From positions 10,695,501 to 10,759,500 of the forward strand of contig CP136896.1 in assembly GCA_034359265.1 (NCBI GenBank): 64,000 bases of DNA, given 5' to 3'. Positions 59,019 through 64,000 of the stretch are shown piece after piece. Made by a program: the position numbers and the translations under genes. Every line of letters starts with the position of its first letter. Within the stretch, counting starts at the first letter, position 1. This stretch comes from Canna indica (lineage: Eukaryota; Streptophyta; Magnoliopsida; Zingiberales; Cannaceae). The notes under the pieces are model-generated. The model saw only the letters and a program-made list of their open reading frames with translations, searched no databases and was not told the DNA's origin.

Positions 59019-60139
59019 GAACGGAGACGACCTCAAGTTCTACGTCGGCCCTCTCTCGGCGACCTTCGATTTGTCTAGCTTCAAGAAGTGCCCACCCAGT
59101 CCCCCTCCCCGACTGGTCTTACCGGGTCACCCGCCACCTGTTTGCCACCGCCTCGGTGGAGCTCCCCTCGTGGGTTGGCGCCGTCGCCCCGTGGATGATG
59201 GCCACCAAGAGGAGAAGCTGGACCAGGTTCGTTGCGGTTTGAGATAATGAGCGGGAGATACGCCAGATGGGGTGCCGCAACATCGTCGTTGCCCTTCGCG
59301 ACACCTCCACCTGCCTCGAGTGGGTCGAGAACTTTCGCACCGGGCTCGTATCGGTCGATGATGATGGCGATAATTCACCCGAGGTGGAATGCGGGTTCCA
59401 GAGCCTGTACAAGACTGCGGTGAGGGATGAGCCAAGCCTGTCGTCAGCGGTGGAGGAGGAGGTGAAAAAGCTGACGGAGCAGTACGCAGGGGAGGAAATG
59501 AGCATCACGTTGGCGGGGCATAGCTTGGGGGTAGCGTCAGCGGTGCTGGCGGTGGACGAGGTGGCGGCACATGTGCCACCATCAGTGCCGATGGCGGTAT
59601 TCTCCTTCGGCGGGCCGCGGGTGGGGAACCAAGCGTTCGCGAACAAGGTGGAGGGGCGCGGGGTGAAGGTGATGTGGGTGGTGAACGCGCACGACCTGGT
59701 GACGCGTGTGCCGGCGAAGTTGCTGCCGATGTCCACCAACGGGTATGCGCACGTAGGGCGGGAACTGCGGGTGGACAGCCGGAGGTCGCCCTACTTGCGG
59801 CCGGGTGCAGGTGGCTGTGGCGGGTTCGAGAGAGAGAGAGAGAGAGAGGTTGGACCACTCTATAATATTAAAAAGATGGGACCCACTCTTTAATTAAAAA
59901 AAGTGGAACCCAATATTAATAACACGTAGCGATTGGATTAATAACATAATAAAAAAATAGTTTTTTATACATGTCAGCATGCCACGTCATCAGCTCTTAA
60001 CGGAGTGTCCGACTGAAATTAAACGACAGACCACAATTGAAACAAATGTCTTAGTACATGTATACAGTTGAGACAAAGTAAACTACGGGCCACAATTGAG
60101 AAAAAGTCCAAAGTTCAGTCTATATTTAGGTATTTTCTC
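58614..60139. mobile_element. Inner Pack-MULE (1526 bp) with exact 9-bp duplication, carrying a lipase fragment
   Basis: The left end is GGGAAAATACCTAAATATAG at 58614. The right end, reversed, is GAGAAAATACCTAAATATAG at 60139. The TIRs are about 210 bp and highly similar (AGTTTACTTTGTCTCAA, CTAAGACATTTGTTTCAATT, GATGACGTGGCATGC). ATAATTAAA flanks both sides exactly (58605-58613 and 60140-60148). CCCGCCACAGCCACCTGCAC occurs in inverted orientation inside both ends (about 58962 and 59803), beside CT/GA runs. The cargo is a lipase fragment; no transposase is present. Confidence 0.9.
59100..59830 (+). pseudogene. Class-3 lipase / DAD1-like phospholipase A1 fragment with one nonsense codon
   Basis: One frame runs from [19 protein letters not shown] and SWTRFVAV through a TGA at 59240-59242 into DNEREIRQMGCRNIVVALRD, then GFQSLYKTAVRDEPSLSSAV, ITLAGHSLGVASAVLAVDEV, MAVFSFGGPRVGNQAFANKV, VVNAHDLVTRVPAKLL and YAHVGRELRVDS. 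GHSLG is the nucleophile-elbow serine. NAHDLVTRVP carries the acid region. The C-terminal segment with the catalytic His is missing: the frame runs into the element's GA-rich end. The usual RGT-type oxyanion motif is RDT here. Plant PLA1 of this class releases linolenate from plastid lipids for jasmonate synthesis. The fragment is GC-rich and cannot be active. Confidence 0.85.
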
Positions 60140-60441
60140 ATAATTAAATACTGACGTGGCAGAGTGATTAATAAAAAAATATTTTTTAATATGTTGAGTC
60201 AAATGCCACGTCAGCACCTAACGGTGGTATTGACGATCATCTGACGTCGAGCTAGAATTGATATCAATTCGATAGTTCATGATATAATTAATACAAATTA
60301 AAGAATGAGCTAGATTTGTGAAGATGACCATAATTTGGGCTAAATACATCAATTAACCCAACTTAATAATTATCAATTTAGTCATTGAAGTTTTTGTTGG
60401 ATTAATTTTAATAATCTTAGAATGGATTAACTTTAATTAGT

Positions 60442-60864
60442 TGTTAGAATTTAGTGATCAAAATTTATTGTTAATTAAATTCATATTGTAATTAATTAGG
60501 CCATAATTGTGAGTGAACCATGATAAACTGGGCCACTCACAAGTCCTTTGGGCAGAGGCTCAACTTACAACCCAGTCTATGCAGCCCAAATGTCCTATCA
60601 CATGCTTGGCATGAGGGAGACTCAAGGTATTTTCGCTATTTCGTAAATACCTACCAGGTCATAAATAGTATCAAAAATGACTTATTCAATATTGTCCTTT
60701 GGTCTCTCTCTCATTTTCTCTCTTCCCAAGGTGGCTAGGTAAAGTGAGTTGTAGCTCACCCTATTATCCTCTAGATCATAGTATTTTTCTTTTTCACGTT
60801 ATGGCTTTTACTGGATCAGTTATGAACTTCTTTTAATATTGATTTCTCTCATGTTTAGTTATCA
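60442..60864 (+). mobile_element. Ty1/Copia-type 5' LTR
   Basis: Begins TGTTAGAATTTAGTGATC and ends TTTAGTTATCA, seven bases before a primer-binding site. CT-rich TCTCTCTCATTTTCTCTC near 60700 and a purine/pyrimidine mix fit an LTR. No second LTR or plus-strand pol is present in the window, so the element is truncated on its right. Confidence 0.7.
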
Positions 60865-60870
60865 AATTAA

Positions 60871-60883
60871 TGGTATCGGAGCC
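60871..60883 (+). promoter_or_regulatory. Primer-binding site matching initiator tRNA-Met (Copia)
   Basis: TGGTATCGGAGCC follows the LTR end after a few bases. It differs by one base from the common plant Copia site TGGTATCAGAGC, which pairs with the 3' end of initiator tRNA-Met to prime reverse transcription. Confidence 0.8.
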
Positions 60884-60884
60884 A

Positions 60885-61165
60885 TACTATTACATGATGT
60901 GTATTAATGAGTTTCGAATCTTTTGTATCTATTGTATTATTGTATTTTATTATATCCTATGTAATAATGAGATTCGACTTATTACATGTTGTGTATTAGT
61001 AAGATCTTGTTTATTACATTTTGTGTATTAATGTGATCCAATTTTATTGCATATTGTGTATTAATAAGATTATGTGATTGTATTTTGTATATTAGTGCAA
61101 TCCGAATTTATTACATCATATGTATTAATTAGATTTAGTTTATTATATATTCTGCATAATGAATG
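60885..61165. repeat. Leader repeat array after the Copia primer-binding site
   Basis: TTATTACATNTTGTGTATTAATNAGAT-like units recur seven to eight times with spacing of roughly 35-43 bp (GATGTGTATTAATGAG, GTTGTGTATTAGTAAGATC, TTTTGTGTATTAATGTGATC, ATTGTGTATTAATAAGAT and others). The units are diverged. Confidence 0.65.
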
Positions 61166-61689
61166 AGGTCTCATTTTATATCTATATTTATAACCTGATT
61201 TCACTGTTCATACTATTGTTTCCAAATTTATAGTATCAGTATATTTATTTCTGATGTTGTTTCAAAATAATTTTTTCTACTTCATTAATTTCTTTCTGTT
61301 ATGCATCTCATGACGGAAGCGTGCTTTTGTCCGTTGGATCGTTCACTGCATCATGAATATAATATATTTTTTGAAATATATTATGCCTTGATTTGTTTCC
61401 TTTATGTTTTAATAAATCTGTTTGTTATTTCGGTATATTGAGTATTTTTTTATTAAACACTCCATTACCTGATGTATTGTGCATTATTTTTATTTCCGAA
61501 ACATGTTATGCTTTTTCTATAACTATTTAATCTATCTTTTCTATAACCATTTAATATGTTTAATTCGATAAAGTATTATCCTTACTGTACATGTAGGCAT
61601 GCGGTTAATAAGGTATACTGAAGTGGAACAAGCAAAATGCCAATATCACAAGGGTATTGAAGCTTGAGACATTAATGTGAGTGAAGTCT

Positions 61690-62247
61690 GCATTATATGT
61701 CTTTGGTTTCTTTCAGCCAGGCTGACTCGTTTAGGTGTATAAGGTGGAGAACATAGATGTTGTATGTCATTACTAGAAAGAAAATATTTGAGAGGGCAGT
61801 ATACTCGCCACCCCCATTAGAATATAGGTTTTTAATGGAGAGATTAAAATAGTTTTCCACAAGATTTTTGAAATTGGAGAAGATTTGAGTTACCTCGGAT
61901 TTTTGTTTAATAAGAAACAACCATGTATATTTAGAAAAGTGATCAACAAAAATTACATAGTATCGATGTCCTTCAATGGACATTATTGGAGAAGGACCTC
62001 ATACATCCGAGAAGATGATTTCTAAAGGTCTGATGGTTTTAATCGAAGAGGTAAAAAAGAGGAGTATGCGGCTTTTATTACACAAACAAGCATTACAATG
62101 AACATTTTTAGAATGAAATTGAGAAATCTTTAACTTTGATAAAATGAAATTGAGAACTTTACGATGTGGATGGCCAAGACACTGATGCCAAATAATGGTG
62201 TTGGGTTGAGTAGAGTTTGCTGAAATGATGTGGATGGATGGTTGAAT
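61690..62247 (-). mobile_element. Ty1/Copia gag-pre-integrase and integrase fragment
   Basis: On the minus strand IIWHQCLGHPHRKVLNFIL and HCNACLCNKSR (the pre-integrase zinc-knuckle region) come at 62.2-62.06 kb. PLEIIFSDV and HRYYVIFVDHFSKYTWLFLI (the first catalytic Asp of the integrase) follow. Then NFKNLVENYFNLSIKNLYSN and GGGEYTALS appear before the frame decays at 61.7 kb. Orientation is opposite to the LTR at 60442, so it is a different element. Its upstream side is cut at 62247 by the CACTA terminus. Confidence 0.85.
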
Positions 62248-62710
62248 CACTACTAGAAATATGTTCTTCAACAACGGCTATCAGCAACGACCGCTCAAGT
62301 CGTTGCAGATGTGCTGTATCTGCAATGGCTTTGTTACAGTCGCTCGAGCCGTTGCAGATATATAATAACATTAGCAACGGCTTAGTTACGGCTACGGGAT
62401 CCGTCACTCTTGAGTCGATCGCGCGCTCGTGGCGCGAAAATAAAATATTTATCAGCAACGGCGTGCTAACGTACGAGTGAGCCGTTACTGATGATTACTT
62501 ATCAACAACGACTTTCTAACAGCTGGGTGAGCCATTGCTGATAAATTTATATAGGTCAACAGATTGCGCCCGCCCATTTCTTCTTCTTCCTCTTCCTACT
62601 GCTGCCGTCGTCGCTCGTCGTCCTCGACCGCCGAAGTCCCTCGCCGCTGCCGCCCGCTGTCGTCGCTTGCTACAGGTAAGTCGTGCAAAAATCCCCCTCT
62701 CCATTTAGTG
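62248..62710 (+). mobile_element. CACTA (En/Spm) transposon terminus, right end not in window
   Basis: CACTACTAGAAATATG at 62248 is a canonical plant CACTA end, inserted in the Copia fragment. Subterminal repeats follow: GCAACGGCT, GCCGTTGC, AGTCGTTGCAG and close variants at least nine times in both orientations up to 62.54 kb. This is the layout bound by CACTA transposase. A GC-rich leader with an ACAG/GTAAGT donor near 62676 may be the 5' exon of an element gene. No inverse end (TTTCTAGTAGTG) appears before 64000, so the element continues or is truncated. Confidence 0.7.
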
Positions 62711-63000
62711 TAGAATCGGCCGAAACCCTAAATATAGGGTTTCGGCCGACGGTGCTCCGGCCGGTGGTTGGTGGCCGAAGCATTGTTGTCCAGTGTCCTG
62801 ATACTTTGATCATAGTATCATGATACTGGATACTGATATCTCCTGATATCAGTATCGATACTAATATCTCCTGATATCAGTATCGATACTAATATCCTGA
62901 TACTGATATAGGAAGCTCCAGCTTATTACTAAGCTATATTATTCCTTGGCTGTAGCAGCATGATTCCACCAAGCTGGATTGGGGAAATACCATAGAAGAT
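62711..63000. repeat. CTGATATCAGTATC simple repeats within the CACTA-side region
   Basis: At 62815-62911 a 28-bp unit, CTCCTGATATCAGTATCGAT then ACTAATAT, is present twice without change (62840-62867 and 62868-62895), flanked by further GATACT/AGTATC variants. No gene is seen. Confidence 0.75.
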
Positions 63001-63002
63001 GG

Positions 63003-63086
63003 AGCTCATACTTTTTTAGTTCATGCACATTAACAAAAGTTCTGGCCTACTTTTGTTAATGTGCAGGAACTAAAAAAGTATGAGCT
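63003..63086. repeat. Snap-back hairpin: 38-bp arms, 8-bp loop
   Basis: AGCTCATACTTTTTTAGTTC at 63003, continuing to 63040, is the reverse complement of 63049-63086 with one mismatch. The loop is TCTGGCCT. A transcript of either strand would form one long duplex. Confidence 0.85.
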
Positions 63087-63129
63087 GGTTCATCAACTCA
63101 TGATTCATGATAAATGAAATGGAAATATT

Positions 63130-63640
63130 CTGGAATATTGTTTTGGACAAATACTGAGAGAGGAGATTAAGCTCAATTCGTTATTGATTTCATAGCTGTC
63201 TCTCTATGGGGCCTATGGAAGAATAGAAATGAGGAAATATATAGAGGGAAATGTAAGAGCTTGATGAAACTTTTTCAGAATGCCATTGCATGTGTTTCAG
63301 AGTATAGAAAGGAAGAGAAGGGGAGGTTTGGAGATGTAAATGTAAGCAAAGACCGATGGAGAAGGAGGTGAGGAATGTTAATGTTGGGGAAGAGTGGTAT
63401 GAGATGTTTTATGATGCTGCTTAGAGAAGCTCTAAGAAGCTGGTAGTGATTTTGTAATTTTTAAAAATGAAATGTGGCTGCTTGTAGGGTGTAATAAAGA
63501 GGTGGTTGTCAGTCCTCTTCAAGCTGAGCTGAAATCAATTTGGTTCGGCCTAGATAATGCGAGAAGGAGGAAAATAGAATGGTTGAAAGCATATTCTGTT
63601 TGCGAAAAAGTTATCAAGATTGTCTTTTATTGCATAAAGA
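63130..63640 (+). mobile_element. LINE 3' fragment (region before RNase H and RNase H start)
   Basis: Plus-strand blocks VSLWGLWKNRNEEIYRGK and LMKLFQNAIACVSEYRKE at 63.2-63.31 kb are typical of the plant LINE ORF2 segment before RNase H. PLQAELKSIWFGLDNARR and IEWLKAYSVCEKVIKIV at 63.52-63.63 kb resemble the RNase H domain. Frames shift between blocks. It may lie inside the CACTA element, or the CACTA element may have ended earlier. Confidence 0.6.
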
Positions 63641-63644
63641 TGTT

Positions 63645-64000
63645 GTTGACAGTTATGTTGCTAGCTGGTAGGAATGTCTATAGTGTTAACAGTCAAGTTA
63701 TTAGTCATGCTAGTAGTCATATTTCTTCTGATGCTATAGCTGTTAGTAGTGGTAATGGTTGTAGTGTTTCATTCCATTAAGGAGTCTCCATGTAAATATT
63801 TTGAAGGGTATTAATAATGAAGGGTATTAGTAATGGTTGTAGTGTTTCATTCCATTATGTTGCTCTATTGTCTTTGTCTTTCCAACGGATCTACCCAAGC
63901 AATTGACCAGTTTCTAATCCCCACTAATTACTGATCAATTTTGTCATGTCAGCTTTAATATTTGCAGCTTGTAACAATTTGCTAAGGTCCAAATAATATA
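63645..64000. other. No gene recognised
   Basis: The frame at 63472-63780 runs on past the RNase-H-like block without further motif. GTAATGGTTGTAGTGTTTCA occurs twice (near 63751 and 63830), a small local duplication. Confidence 0.4.

Larger units (their letters stand above)
56500..60410. mobile_element. Pack-MULE carrying reductase, laccase and NPH3 gene fragments
   Basis: Inverted terminal blocks lie at about 56505-56780 and 60150-60410. The left reads TCGAATTGATATCAATTTTA, GCTCGACGTCAGATG, CGTCAATACCAC, GACTCA and CATATTAAAAAAT. The reverse complement of the right reads TCGAATTGATATCAATTCTA, GCTCGACGTCAGATG, CGTCAATACCAC, GACTCA and CATATTAAAAAAT in the same order. Between them are no transposase but pieces of three unrelated host genes. 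A second, complete Pack-MULE (58614-60139) is inserted at the inner edge of the right repeat. Outer ends and target duplication could not be fixed to the base. Long TIRs plus captured GC-rich exons define Pack-MULEs. Confidence 0.75.

Noticed and set aside
59119..59858. Minus-strand frames of up to 206 codons opposite the lipase fragment.
   Set aside because: GC-rich antisense shadows without motifs.
60442..62247. Joining the plus-strand LTR at 60442 with the Copia integrase at 61.7-62.2 kb into one element.
   Set aside because: The integrase is on the opposite strand to the LTR and primer-binding site, so they are different insertions.

Overview
The window is nuclear DNA of a flowering plant. 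Two split housekeeping genes have GT-AG introns, the non-coding DNA is AT-rich, and plant transposon families are dense (LINEs, Ty3/Gypsy, Ty1/Copia, Mutator-like, hAT, Harbinger, CACTA). GC-rich 5' exons and GC-rich captured gene pieces hint at a monocot, but that is only a weak inference. I see no rRNA, tRNA, organelle or bacterial genes.

Layout. 1-14.4 kb is a retrotransposon graveyard: a LINE ORF1 cut by the window edge, a LINE ORF2 relict, Ty3/Gypsy LTR and integrase pieces split by an exactly bounded solo LTR, an unidentified gene fragment, and LTR-like non-coding DNA. 14.4-16.5 kb is a second LINE ORF2 relict. 16.7-25 kb is a Mutator-like (MULE) cluster: non-autonomous elements with long terminal inverted repeats (TIRs), then a decayed element with a minus-strand transposase converging on a plus-strand DUF1985-like gene. 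25.1-27.7 kb holds a hAT MITE, AT-rich fold-back DNA and a 233-bp tandem duplication.

28.3-51.5 kb holds the two intact genes, in convergent order. The first is a MINDY-type deubiquitinase (12 coding exons, 689 codons, C-terminal CVIM prenylation motif) on the plus strand. The second is a lysophospholipid acyltransferase of the LPEAT2 type (14 coding exons, 530 codons, C-terminal EF-hand) on the minus strand. Their stop codons are 389 bp apart. I joined the exons by hand; both coding sequences stay in frame across every junction. MITEs sit in their introns, including a hAT MITE with a near-perfect 117-bp inverted repeat in an LPEAT2 intron.

51.6-56.5 kb is intergenic DNA with MITE remnants. 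56.5-60.4 kb is the most striking part: a Pack-MULE carrying pieces of a 3-ketodihydrosphingosine reductase, a laccase and an internally inverted NPH3 gene. Inserted in it is a second Pack-MULE (exact 9-bp target duplication) carrying a class-3 lipase / phospholipase A1 piece. 60.4-64 kb holds a Copia LTR with primer-binding site and repeat-rich leader, a Copia integrase fragment, a CACTA terminus, a snap-back hairpin and a LINE tail.

The two intact genes are unrelated in function (ubiquitin-chain removal; phospholipid acyl-chain remodelling). Everything else is mobile DNA or pieces of host genes carried by it.
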